A stretch of 64,000 nucleotides of DNA from Siphonodentalium dalli. Lineage: Eukaryota > Mollusca > Scaphopoda > Gadilida > Siphonodentaliidae. The position numbers were made by a program, and so were the translations under genes. Positions 49,536 through 61,146 of the stretch are shown one piece after another. Each line of letters begins with the position of its first letter. Position 1 is the stretch's first letter. The notes under the pieces are model-generated. The model searched no databases. It was not told where the DNA came from and worked only from the letters and a program-made list of their open reading frames with translations. The stretch is from NCBI GenBank assembly GCA_032622095.1, contig CP136069.1:152943043-153007042 (forward strand). Direction: 5' to 3'.

Positions 49536-50072
49536 CAGTTTGACTAGAGTACCATAGAATGATTCACTTGCCACGCCATTATACAGACATAATTGTGTTT
49601 TGAGTAATGATTTTTTAATTCATATTGTAGATGACTGATGGGCTGGAGCCATGCACAAATCGTTTGGTATAATCATAATGGAAATGGAATTTCGACATGG
49701 GACTATATAGTCTCTTTCGAGTCCATACTATAGTATAACCAGGCACGTGATTTAGATTTTGGAAATGGATCGTCCTGCATGGATTCAAATCCCCTCGTGC
49801 TGTCCCATTGAGCATAAACCGTTGATTCAGCATTGAATAAATCAGCACTCAGGTGCTGCCATTGTTGTGACGAACATGCACATTTGACATGACAAATGAT
49901 GTCATGCAAGCAACACATAGTTCTTTGTCTAAAGTACTGTATACATCATTTTAGCAGTTCGGCTAAGTTTCTAGCCAGTCTGATTTTTTTTTTAATAAAG
50001 TGTCTGAGTATTTTAGCACTTAGATTGCACTGTTACCAATACCATGCTAAAACCACCAAAGGTGTACATGTA

Positions 50073-50285
50073 CAGTAATGCTCTAATTAATCGACCTCTT
50101 AACCAAAGCAGAATTATGGGTAACTTTTCAGGATTTAGTCGGAAATATGGCTTGTTGCCATTCATCGGAAAGCTCTCCCCGAGAGCTTTCCGATGAATGG
50201 CAACAAGCCATATTTCCGACTAAATCCTGAAAAGTTACCCATAATTCTGCTTTGGTTAAGAGGTCGATTAATTAGAGCATTACTG
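50073..50285. mobile_element. pogo-like foldback MITE, copy B
   Basis: 213 bp, flanked by TA, with arms that are almost perfect complements (CAGTAATGCTCTAATTAATC at left, its complement at right) and a central loop at CTCTCCCCGAGAG. The most intact copy; same length as copy A. Confidence 0.93.
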
Positions 50286-50539
50286 TATCTATTTGGGTCA
50301 GTAAATTTGGGAAACCTATATATACCGGTACATGTAAGCGCCATTGTCAGAGAACGATGGGGATATTACAGAAGCACGTGTTATTACATCGGTAATTGAA
50401 AATATATCTATTTCCAACATTTCCCCAAGTTCAAACAACGGATTTTCCCATTTGACGATAATAAAATCTGTATGTAACCAAAATGCAGTGACATCTTTCA
50501 TATTATATAATATATTAATTAATCTTAAGTTATCATGTA

Positions 50540-50734
50540 CAGTAATGTCCTAAGTAATCGACTCCTTAACCACAGCAGAATTATGGGTAACTTTTCCGGA
50601 TTTAGTCAGAAATATTGCTTGTTGCCATTCATCGGAAAGCTATCAGTGAGAGCGTTCCGATGAATGGCAACAAGCCATATTTCCGACTAAATCCTGAAAA
50701 AGTCGAATTTAGTCGATTACATAGAGCATTACTG
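50540..50734. mobile_element. pogo-like foldback MITE, copy C
   Basis: 195 bp flanked by TA. The right arm has lost the segment complementary to TTACCCATAATTCTGC, so the palindrome is asymmetric. Confidence 0.9.
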
Positions 50735-51026
50735 TATATGATGTCACCCAGGTTAACCCTTTCTGCACTTAATACACATTGACGAGTAGTTCCCTTAGGA
50801 ATATTCAGCCAATAATAAATGACCATAGGTTGTTTATTGAACTTATTATCAAAACACTTCCCACCAATAAATATAAATGTTCTTTTGCACTTGTATTATC
50901 TTTTTGTCTGTCCGTCGTCTGCTTTTGTTTGCTTACGATTCCCCCAAATGAATAATAGACCATTCCAGTGTATACTTTTATAACTGGCTAATCATTATAT
51001 AAGTGTGGGTTTATAAGTGTGATGAG

Positions 51027-51565
51027 TATCTCATTCACCCCCTCCCACACCAATGTAATGGTACAATGTAGATGTACTGGTATAAATGTATAGCCCACCA
51101 ACCAAAATCTTCCTACCCTAGATATCTGAGTACCCACTATGAAGTCATTACAAAAGTTACGGTACTTTTACTTATTGCCCTGTGGCTTGTTACTGCACAT
51201 GATTCTTGTATACATGTATCTCATTCACCCCCTCCCACACCAATGTAATGGTACAATGTAGATGTACATGTACCGGTATAAATGAATAGTCCACCAACCA
51301 AAATCTTCCTACCCTAGATATCTGAGTACCCACTAGGCATTAAAAGAGTTACTTTTACTTATTGCCCTGTTGCTTGGCACTGCACATGATTCATGATTAT
51401 CGTAATCTGCCCTCCTTTATAAAACAGTCTAAAATCAGGCTGTTACACAGCACATTACCTAGCATGTATTTGGTTAGCTACATGTACATGTACCATGCAA
51501 TTGCTACACTGCAGACTTTATGTAGGTTTTAACAGATCTTGCGGCACCTCAACACCTTTATTACT
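51027..51565 (+). repeat. Tandem duplication block (two ~190-bp copies plus tail)
   Basis: The segment starting TATCTCATTCACCCCCTCCC occurs at 51027 and again at 51219, then continues into a tail (AATCTGCCCTCC to CCTCAACACCTTTA). A third, more diverged copy including the tail lies at 51785-52345. Confidence 0.88.
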
Positions 51566-51784
51566 ACATAGAAATTTATGTCATTGTTATACTGTTGTCA
51601 GTCTGTTCGAAACGTTTGTTGTCCGGATGATACATAACTTGAATAATATTTAACATAATGTAAAATTTCGTATATGGTCTACTTATTTGGTTCAATGATC
51701 TTTGCCAGAATTTAATTTTCTTGTTTAAAAAAAAGACAATTTAAAAAATAAGCCACCTTTTTGTGACCAAGCTACCTTTTATTA

Positions 51785-52345
51785 ACATTCAGGTGAGGGG
51801 TGGTATGCAATGGAGAGTGGATAGGGACTGAATCACCCCCAACCAACATAATATAAAAGTACAAATGTATAGCCCACCAAAATTTCCTTCCTACCTAAAG
51901 GTACAGTAATGCTCTAATTAATCGACTCCTTAACCACAGCAGAATTATGGGTAACTTTTCAGGATTTAGTCGGAAATGTGGCTCTCGCCGAGAGCTTTCC
52001 GATAAATGGCAACAAGCCATATTTCCGACTAAATCCTGAAAAGTTACCCATAATTCTGCTGTGGTTAAGGAGTCGATTAATTAGAGCATTACTGTACATC
52101 TGAGTACCGTACCCACAATGAAGGCAGTAAAAGAATTCCTGATTGCCCTGTTACTTAGCGCTGCATAGAATTCCTGTATATTATCGTAATCTACTCCCTG
52201 ATGAAACAATCTAAAATCAGGCAAAAACACAGCACATGACTAGCATGTGTTTGATACGCTATATGCAGAGATAATTGCTTGGAAGCAGAGACTTGATGCA
52301 GGTTTTAAAAGATCTCACCACCTCAACACCTTTATCTATCTCCAT
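51785..52345 (+). repeat. Third diverged copy of the 51.0-51.6 kb block, interrupted by a MITE
   Basis: Shares TATAGCCCACCAAAAT, CTTCCTACC, ATCTGAGTACC, ATTGCCCTGTTACTTAG, CTAAAATCAGGC and CACCTCAACACCTTTAT with the previous block. The pogo-like MITE at 51904-52094 splits it between CTTCCTACC and ATCTGAGTACC, which are nearly adjacent in the other two copies. Confidence 0.85.
51904..52094. mobile_element. pogo-like foldback MITE, copy D
   Basis: 191 bp flanked by TA; ends are perfect complements (CAGTAATGCTCTAATTAATC). The centre of the left arm is deleted just after GGAAATGTGGCT. Confidence 0.92.
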
Positions 52346-52684
52346 GGTTCACCTGAGGCTATGATTAATAGTCCACAGCAGCGCAAGGTCTGCAGTTCCT
52401 GGGGTTTTTAATCCTTTATGAAGCCATAATCATATGTAAGAGATATATTTTTATGAAGCTTTAATCTGTTCACTCAATCACTATGAAAGGACACCGTCTT
52501 GTTTGTTTTTATTCAGTGTTTAACCTTAGATTTCAGAAAATTGGGACATGATTTGATGTTTGCTCTTTAATGTACAATTTGTTAAGAATCTTTTACATCA
52601 TACTAGTAATACCTATACCGGTGTGCTACGACATCTCCCCCCCTGCGCATCTTCCCCCCCCCCCCCCCCGGGGGGGAACATAAA

Positions 52685-53305
52685 CTGGTTTTACCTAGTT
52701 TATCTTTCCCCCCCCCCCCCCCCCGCCCTGATCATCTCCCCCCCCCCCCCCCCCCCCCACCTGAATTTTCCATACCTTAACATCTATTGGCGTGATAGTC
52801 TCATTTTATCATTCACTATGACTATGTGACTTAGAAAAACTATCATTGGTGGCAAGGAAGCATGTCTTTTCTTCGGCAGAGACATTATTGTTCAGATTTT
52901 TTTTAATGGAAAATTACCCAGTTTATCTCCCCCCCCCCCCCCCCCCCCCCCCCCCCGCCTGAATTTTCCATACCTTAACATCTATTGGCGAGTTAGTCTC
53001 ATTTTATCGTTCACTATCACTATGTGACTGAGAAAAACTATCATAGGTGACAAGGAAGCATGATTTTTCTGTAAAAGAGACAATAATTATAGTTCAGAGA
53101 ATTTTCATTGGAATTTACCTAGTTTATCTTCCCCCCCCCCCCGCCTGGATTTTCCATACCTTAACATCTATTGGCGAGATAGTCACATTTTATCATTCAC
53201 TATGACTATGTGACTTAGAAAAACTATCATTGGTGGCAAGGAAGCATGTCTTTTCTTCGGCAGAGACATTATTGTTCAGATTTTTTTTATTGAAAATCAC
53301 CCAGT
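52685..53305 (+). repeat. Tandem ~190-bp repeat with long poly(C) tracts
   Basis: Three units, each with a C run of 12-30 bases followed by TTTTCCATACCTTAACATCT, ATTGGCG, CACTATGACTATGTGACTTA (or close) and AAAAACTATCAT, and ending in an AGTTTATCT just before the next C run. C runs lie at about 52708, 52739, 52929 and 53131. Their length is probably variable and assembly-sensitive. Confidence 0.92.
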
Positions 53306-53546
53306 TTGTATTCATGTACCAGTATGTTATTTGCCTAGTTATGCAATATTCTTGTGAACTTGTTAGAATTATTTGGGAATTTCATCCCATCTCTCTACAT
53401 GTACCAGTCATCTGTTCATGCTTCTCCAATTTTAAAATTTTAACTGCAGTTTCGTTTGGGATTTATGATCACGCATCTGTGATTTTTGAATACAGATTAT
53501 GCTTGTTGAACTTCACTGTGTTAGAACAAAGTCTGAGTTTAGTGTG

Positions 53547-53949
53547 CCTGTCATTTGCAGAATGAGGTTCCCAGTGGGAGAATTTAGTGACACTATCCCG
53601 CATAGTGGGCTAGCATCACCAAATTCACCCTCTGAGGACATCATTCTGCTTAGGCCTCATTTTCTCTGGAAAGTTTCTTTATTATCAAATTTCTATAGAA
53701 ACTTAGATTCTAGTTCTTTTTTAGTTTAGTTTCTCTATATCTCCAAATTGGCAGATGACATATTGCATAATCGGGGTTTCCAATGGGTGTACATCACAAT
53801 ATTCACCATTTGGGAACTTGAATCTGAGTCTATGTCTCCCATAGCAGATGAGGCCATGCAAAATGAGGTTCCCAGAGGGGGAATTTGGTTATGCTAGCCC
53901 GCTGTGTGGGATAGCATCACTAAATTCACCCTCATTCTGCAATTGACAC
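53547..53949 (+). repeat. Double-hairpin repeat family, copy D
   Basis: Left end CCTGTCATTTGCAGAATGAG; hairpin 1 has GGGAGAATTTAGTGACACTA against TAGCATCACCAAATTCACCC; right hairpin ends CTCATTCTGC with part of its arm missing. Confidence 0.85.
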
Positions 53950-54348
53950 TAAACTCAGGGTTGATTATAACTGAATGTTATTTTGAAGATTTCTCTTCTT
54001 TCAACCGATTTTGTTATAATTTTCTCCCATCTTCAACAGTGGTTCAACATGTATTTTAATTGTCTACACGTATGGTACTTTAGTATGTTGACACCAAGTG
54101 GGAACTGGTTAAGAATGTTTTAACATTAAACTACTGATAGTACCAGTTGGTACATGTACATGTATATACCCTGGTACATGTACTGGCATGTTAGTTCTAA
54201 ATAATGATGCAAGGGGATGACCAAGGTAATAATTAAAGTGATGTCGAACACTTTGTTGGGGTAGTATTGGATGGGAATGGAGAATGGTCTAAGAAGTTAT
54301 CCTCTTAAATTCTATATCCAAATTGGCAGCACAGTATATATGGATTAG

Positions 54349-54796
54349 AGGTACTTAATCCAATTCGATGGTCCCCATATAATCAGATTCCAACAATGAC
54401 AACATTTTTAGAAATGCCTCTTCAGTTATCAGAATCAATTAATTGCCCAAAAATAATGCTAACTGTCAACTATAGTATAAAATTGCTCGAAACGCATTGC
54501 AATACGTGTTATTTATCAACATGTTGTTCGATGAAATTTGGCCTTATTATTAAGACAAAGCCTCTTGATTTTAGAGTTATCCATCTTCATCCGCAATTTG
54601 GTCTGAGACTGTCGGCTCGTCGAATTTTTACTGGGCCACTAATATGTCTCGATGGTGAAAAATAATAGATTTAAAAAATCGATATCTAATAACTCTGTGC
54701 TTTGATATGTGGGTTCCTCGACTCGAATCAAATATTTTTTACCCCCGAATCCAAATAAATAGTAATTGAGGGGCGCTTTAATCGGATTATGCATCT
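54349..54796. mobile_element. AGGTACTCAAYCC TTAA family, copy 3
   Basis: Left AGGTACTTAATCC follows TTAG (a mutated TTAA, 54345-54348); right GGATTATGCATCT precedes TTAA (54797-54800). The interior closely follows the copy at 26978 and shares TTTGATATGTGGGTTCCTCG and CGAATCAAATATTTTTTACC with copies 1 and 2. Confidence 0.78.
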
Positions 54797-54800
54797 TTAA

Positions 54801-56350
54801 AAGCATTTTCGCAAAGTTACTTGTAATTGTCACATTTGTCCTATTGGCATAATGCTTGGTATGGATCCACTTATCAGATTGATTAACTAAAATAATTGTG
54901 TAGTATGTCTTTTAACTAGAGGCTAGATATTGCTGTAGGTGCATTCTTGTTGATTCTGAGGGAGCGTAAATCATTTATGCACACCAGAAACCCAGATGCA
55001 GGGTTATGATCCATTTTCTGTCAATTTTAGGATCGCATAGTGGGGTAATTTATATCACGCGGGATCCCTTGATATCAAGAGCTGTCTTCACGTAATCACT
55101 TTCGTGACAAAATCAATAAAAGTATTAGAGCCTCTAGCCTGCAAATTGAGTGATGGTGCCATTCAGTTGTGTGCATCGTAACATCTCTCGTAAATTCCTC
55201 GGAGTATATTCCCATTCATCAGCCAACACTGCCCTAATGGTCCAGTTAGAAGTGAGTTCCGCAAATCGAATAAGCAGCTTCAACGGTAATGATCATGATG
55301 CATGAACGCTTATAGGGATTTTTTAGGCAATGACAGCTATAGGGGATGAAAATAGGCAGCCCTTACCAGGAGATGGGACTCATGGGAGCGATTGCATAAA
55401 ATAGGTTCATGTGTATAAAAATTCAAAGTGCAGATAGGTGCGAGGCATGTGAAAGTGTAATTGGACAGAGGTCTATCCCACAATGACATTTTATTTTAGA
55501 AAAACCCAACTTACGTTTATATTACAGGCGTAATTACACCCATCTTCAGAATTGTGAGAGCAAATTGCTCTCGCCGATTTTCCTTGTGAGAAGGACTGAA
55601 TAGACTCCATTCCCAATGGGAAATAGTCATATTTATTTCTAATTTTTGACCCCGAAATTATCAATTCACAGCAAGTCTCTTTGGGAACAAAAGATAGGAC
55701 TTCACACTGTGCTCAATGAAAATATTTTCTATATATTCCAACTACATTTTATAAGCCTCTATGGTGCAAATTTTCTAAATGCAAAGGGCCTGGGACCCTT
55801 TCCCAAAACCGGTAGAAAATTCCCTTACTTACAAATCTAAAGAGTACTGTCTGCCCAGTTTGAATGTGTAGTATCTGTGACATATACATGTATATATAAA
55901 AGACATAAAAGAGTAGGATCTGACTGTCTGTTCGGATTTTCCTCCCAGACCCCTGGACCGATTTCAACAATATATGGTGTGGTGACTTGGGGTACATGTA
56001 CCATGGTGGATGTTATATCGGCATTAATGTTTCAATATTCAATATTCAGTTGCTGAATAAAGGCCCTGTCTAAGATAAAAATGTACCTACGCCCCTCCAA
56101 CGTCCCTCCAACACGAAGGATTCTTCTGGGGCTTATTTTAAGTTTGTTCCCCACAGGAAGGACTGGAAACTGGAATGGTGACTCACTGACTCTGAATAAA
56201 GGCTCTGAAGGGAGCCTGTTTCAGCTAGTTTGTCAATATGGACATTCATTCTTGAAATTGGTATTTTTCTTTTATGACACAAATAGATAATTTATATTAG
56301 GAAAAGTGCCATTCTGGAGGCTGCCCCCCATCAAGCCTGAATTTAGTGTG
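54801..56350. other. Intronic non-coding stretch, nothing firm
   Basis: No supported gene. A short phrase GGGACCCTTTCCCAAAAC at about 55792 resembles GGACCCTTTCCCAAAACACC at 45233, just outside the Mutator-like element. TTTTCCTCCCAGACCCCTGG (55939) looks like part of another repeat. Confidence 0.45.
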
Positions 56351-56737
56351 CCTGTCATTTGCAGAATGAGGTTCCCAGAGGGTGAATTTAGTGACGCTAT
56401 CCCACACAGTGGGCTAGCATCACTAAATTCACCCTCTGGGGACCTCATTCTACAGGTTGAAGTTCCCAAATGGTGAATATTGTGATGTACACCCATTGGG
56501 AACCTCGATTATGCAATGTGTTGTCTACCAATTTGGGGATAAAGAGCAACTAAACTAAAAAAGAAATAGAATCTATTGAATAAGTTCCTATAGAAGTTTG
56601 ATAATAAAGAAATTTCCAGAGAAGATGAGGCATAAGCAGAATGAGGTCCCCAGAGGTTGAATTTAGTGATGCTAGCTCGCTATGTGGGATAGCACCACTA
56701 AATTCACCCTCTGGGGACCTCATTCTGCAAATGACAT
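56351..56737 (-). repeat. Double-hairpin repeat family, copy E (inverted)
   Basis: CCTGTCATTTGCAGAATGAG at left and CCTCATTCTGCAAATGACA at right. Relative to copies A-D the spacer runs in reverse (for example CCCAAATGGTGAATATTGTG, GATGAGGCATAAGCAGAATG). Both terminal palindromes are well preserved. Confidence 0.88.
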
Positions 56738-56924
56738 GCTCACTAAACTCATTCTGTAAATGACAGGCACACTAAACTCAGACTTGCCCCCCCCCCCACT
56801 ATCCTTCAGTGCTTCCGCTACCCCAGACAATACTGCAATTCACCTTTCCGCCAGCGGCCGATAACCTCGCCCACGGCTAATTATTTCATAGAGCCAGCTG
56901 CGGTAAGACAAACAAGTGGTAAAT

Positions 56925-57311
56925 ATGAGTGAAACTGTGAAGCCGCGTATAGGAGTTCTGTTGGATTTGCCGGATTATTTCGATAAATTCTTTTTTCATT
57001 CGGTGGATACATCTTTAAAATCCCGTCAGTAAAGTTTCAGAAAATATAGTGAAGGTTATGATCACAACGTGTCAATAAATGAATTGGAACATAAACTGTA
57101 TGTTGGAGCGAAATGTCCCCGAAGCCAGAGGGAAAATGAAAGTTCACACCAGGTGCAAATCATATATTTCTATACTAATTCTGCGTTAGTTTGTGAATAT
57201 ACTGCTGGACTATGTGTAAACCACCGCATATTTGCCGAAACTACGAACAGTTTGTGGAAAGTATTATATATGTATATCCGATCCGTAAAACATCATGCCC
57301 ACGATGTTTAG
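56925..57311 (+). other. Unrecognised short open frames, possible broken gene or first exon
   Basis: An ATG at 56925 opens a 35-codon frame (MSETVKPRIGVLLDLPDYF...) that ends at 57030. A second frame, open from about 57042 to 57311, reads KYSEGYDHNVSINELEHKLY and onward. The two are offset by one frame across an 11-12-bp stretch, as if one gene had a small indel, or the first were an exon ending before a GTCAGT-type donor (57025). The area is unusually CpG-rich just upstream (56855-56900). I recognise no family. Confidence 0.2.
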
Positions 57312-57619
57312 AACGTTTGTATCGCACCCCCCCCCCCCCATTATTCGGAGATTAAGCGTGACGTCAAGTCTGCTCGTGGCGTTTCCCTAAGTGTAAAATA
57401 TTAAAATAGTGTGTTCATAACGGGATTTTGGAGTTAAAATGACGATTTAAACTTAAGAACATTTATTATCACCACTTTCATTGTGCTTGTCAACACACAT
57501 TAGCATCTTGTCTGGTTGGGTCACATAATCACATTTTGAATCCGCCCCTAAACGGGCTCAATTTACTGTTCTATAACCACCACTCGAAATGATACAAATT
57601 CGTGCTGATTTATTTTTAT

Positions 57620-58956
57620 TAGCTCAACTTTACTTTGTAAAGTTTGAGCTATTGCCATGTCTTGGTATCCGTCGTGCGTGTGTGCGTGTGTGTGTGTGTG
57701 CGTGATTCGTCAACAATTTCCTTTAGCACGGGCTACAGTTCGTACCTTTGGTCCGATTATTATGAAATTTGTCATGGATGTTGACATTGACATGTAGATG
57801 GGAACGAGTCATTTTGGGGTCATTCGGCCGAAAAACATGGCCGCCAGCGACCATTTTGGATTTCAAAATTCAATCCATTAGCACGGGCTACAGGCCGTAC
57901 GGTTTGTCTGATCATCATGAAATTTGTCATGGATGATAATATTGACATGTAGATGGGAACGAGTAATTTTGGGGTCATTCGACCAAAAAACATGGCCGCC
58001 AGCAGCCATCTTGGATTTTACTCTTTGTATGACTAAATTCTTTAGCACGGGCTGCAGGTCGTACCTTTAGTCTGATCATCATAAAATTTGTCATGGATAT
58101 TAACAATGACATGTAGATGGGAACGAGTAATTTTCGGGTCATTCGGCCAAAAAACATGGTCGCCAGCAGCCATCTTGGATTTTACTCTTTGTATGACTAA
58201 ATCCTTTAGCACGGGCTACAGGTCCTACTTTTAGTCTGATCATCATAAAATTTGTCAAGAATGTTAATAATGACATGTAGATGGGAACGAATCATTTTGG
58301 GGTTATTCGGCAAAAAAACATGGCCGCCAGCAGCCATCTTGGATTTTACTCTTTGTATGACTAAATCCTTTAGCACGGGCTACAGGTCGTACCTTTAGTC
58401 TGATCATCATAAAATTTGTCATGGCTGTTGAAATTGGAATGTAGATGGGAACGAGTCATTTTGGGGTCATTCGGACAAAAAACATGGCCGCCAGTGGCCA
58501 TCTTGGATTTCAAAATTTAATCCATTAGCATGGGCCACAGGTTGTACTGTTCGTCTGATCATCATGAAATTTGTCATGGATGTTAATATTGACATGTAGA
58601 TGGGAACGAGTAATTTTGGGGTCATTTGGCCAAAAAACATGGCCGCCAGCAGCCATCTTGGATTTAACTTTTTGTATGACTAAATTCTTTAGCATGGGCT
58701 ACAGGTAATACCTTTAGTCTGATCGTCATAAAATTTGTCATGGATGTTAACGATGACATGTAGATGGGAACGACTCATTTTGGGGTCATTCAGCCGAAAA
58801 CATGGCCACCAGCAGCCATCTTGGATTTTACTTTTCTCTTCATGTCTATAAACTAGTATTAGACATTCAACTTTCCACATTCCTAATCGCTCCATTGACT
58901 GTAATACATTAAATTATTCCCTTTCCAAGTTGAGCTACAGTGTCATTGACACTTTA
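57620..58956 (+). repeat. TAGCTCAACTTT dispersed repeat, copy 2 (long)
   Basis: It opens TTAGCTCAACTTTACTTTGT, has a (GT)n microsatellite at 57678-57703, then seven ~155-165-bp units marked by ATGGCCGCCAG or variants at about 57838, 57991, 58157, 58320, 58485, 58640 and 58800. It closes with AATCGCTCCATTGACTGTAA and CCAAGTTGAGCTACAG, the same closing sequence as the copy at 37117. Confidence 0.92.
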
Positions 58957-59415
58957 ATTTATAAAACTTTTAGAAATTCTAAAATTACGTCATGCATTAT
59001 CGATTTGTGGATTGGCATATGTATGTATTCGGTAAAATACTATGATACATTATTTTATGAATAAAAACCAGAACAGATTGAAACACTTTTAAACTGAAGT
59101 AAACCCCAGCGTTCAAGCTTGTCATCTAAGGACCCCCAGGCACGTGCAGTAGTCGCTGTTCACATGCGGTATGTTCCACGTGGTGACAAGATCGAGCATG
59201 CATGTGGCGATCACCAATTAATGCGCAATAAAAGACAATCTTCCAACTGATCGACAAAGAAAGACAAGTGCGATCAGCCTTGTTGATTCTAGGTATACCT
59301 GTCATTAAGACGACACATATTATAAATCAATTCGTTCACACGCCATTGCTAATGCAGCCATGACATAAGTGACACTCTCGAAATTTGGCAGACTCAGTAA
59401 CAAGGTGATTAACAT

Positions 59416-59856
59416 GAGCTCCGTGGTCCAGTGGTTAGCGCGTTGGACTTGTCTTCGCTGTCAACACAGCGAGGCGAGTTCGCGGCTGGCTGGTGGTCTG
59501 TTATAAGTTTCCATACAGCAGTGGCTTGGCCGACTTGAGCGATGTGCAATTGTTGGATTGTACACTGTTTGAATCTTGCGCCAAGTTGTGACCCTTGAGC
59601 AAGGTCGCTCGTACTGTGTCTGCTTTGCACCACCCATGCATTACAAGGGTACCTGATAATGAGCAGTGAAAGATCTTGTCAGTATGCTAGCCATATGGTA
59701 TCCTCGCATACTCCCGGCTGTACCTCCCCCTGTCCCCGGGGAGCAGTAGATGGTTACTGAATGTTCAGGCTCATCAGGGTAATAATTGTAAAACTTTGAG
59801 CGCTTTGGGCCTCATGGGAAAGGCGCTTTACAAATGCTATACATTATTATTATTAT
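59416..59856 (+). mobile_element. tRNA-derived SINE
   Basis: The head resembles a tRNA: A-box-like TGGTCCAGTGGTTAGCGCG (59424-59442) and B-box-like GCGAGTTCGCGGCTGGC (about 59474). The body includes GTACCTCCCCCTGTCCCC. The 3' end GAGCGCTTTGGGCCTCATGG, AAAGGCGCTTTACAAATGC and an (ATT)n tail resemble the tail module shared by several animal SINEs and their partner LINEs. No coding capacity; the antisense 74-codon frame is incidental. The target duplication is unclear. Confidence 0.85.
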
Positions 59857-60501
59857 GACATTGGGTCCTGTTAAACAAGGTTTTATTGAATCGGGACTGA
59901 GACTCCATTTGCACATCATTACCTTATTATGTAATCCGATAATCAGTTGCAGATCACAAACTGTGAAGACACCTCGTGTGAGCTGCCTACTCCAATTTTC
60001 AATTAATCAGATATAAGAACACAATAACTATTCAATTGGAATAACATATATTTTAAATCAAAATCACAAATGTCACAATCTAGCATAAGCAAAACATAAT
60101 TAACACCAATATGTACATGTATTTCACCAAATGATAAGGAGATGCACGGATTCTTTGTATGAAATTTATTAATTTTGCTAATTACAAAAAATGCTGTTTA
60201 ATTTGAACAAAGATCCACCGATATTACTGTTGCTACACTATTAAACAAACGACGATGTCTTACCGGAAATAACACAGGCTCTCATTGAATAGATGCCATT
60301 ATCTGATTGGATAATGACGAGATCTTCGGAAGGGTCAATTATTCAAAAATACCAAGAATGGATTTTTCCTTCCCTTGGAACTGGCTTTACTTGTTATTTT
60401 GAAGAATACAGTTTATGTTCTAACTCGCCGGGCTCGACCGAACATAAATTGTTTATGGAATGACGACAAAGAATGTATGGTACGATATATATGAACTTTA
60501 A

Positions 60502-60848
60502 CCCTTTACCCAACAGAGGGCCCTGTGCCAATGCATTCTCTTATATATGCGAGGCGACCTATGGTCGACTCGCATATATAAGAGAATGCATTGGCACAGG
60601 GCCCTCATTCCATAAACAATTAAAAATTATAAAATTGTTAAAGAATGTAAGAAAAAATGGTAAAAAGTGTTTAAAAAAGATTTAAGAGAATGCATTGGCA
60701 CAGGGCATAACTGTAACTATCACAATGTGGTCAAGGAGCCGGTTCCAATGATATCCATATTTGTATGGTTCTATTGAGACAGACCGAAGATATTTTAGGC
60801 TGTTGAAGCTTTATTTGGCCGGTTTTGGCCGGTTTGTTGGGTAAAGGG
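60502..60848. mobile_element. piggyBac-like MITE with terminal and internal palindromes
   Basis: TTAA flanks both sides (60498-60501 and 60849-60852). Ends are CCCTTTACCCAACA and its complement; CCC at the tip next to TTAA fits piggyBac. A ~90-bp internal palindrome (about 60515-60605) carries GTGCCAATGCATTCTCTTAT and its complement; the phrase GAATGCATTGGCACAGGGC appears once more at 60687. Non-coding. Confidence 0.85.
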
Positions 60849-61146
60849 TTAATGGCAAATCGGGATGTGTAGATAGACTACAAAATCAGAAGTAGAGTGA
60901 AGCTTGTTCCAGGTGACAAGCTTTTTAAGTCGATACAAAATCAGCCGTGCGAAAAGACTCACACGCGCTTAGCGCAGTGAGTGATCACTTAATATGCATA
61001 CACGATATTGACCCAATTTAAACCAAAACTGGACGGTGTTATTAACTCTTTCACTGCCATACACTCCTGATCGAACTTCAATAAATATAAATGCCATATA
61101 TCCATGAATAATTGAAGCTTAGCAAGCCTGCAACTATATGTAGTGT

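Noticed and set aside
59418-59490. A genuine tRNA gene
   Set aside because: The A- and B-box-like motifs are present but the stems do not form a clean cloverleaf as read, and the sequence continues into a SINE body with an (ATT)n tail.
59409-59633. 74-codon minus-strand frame
   Set aside because: Antisense to the tRNA-derived head of the SINE.
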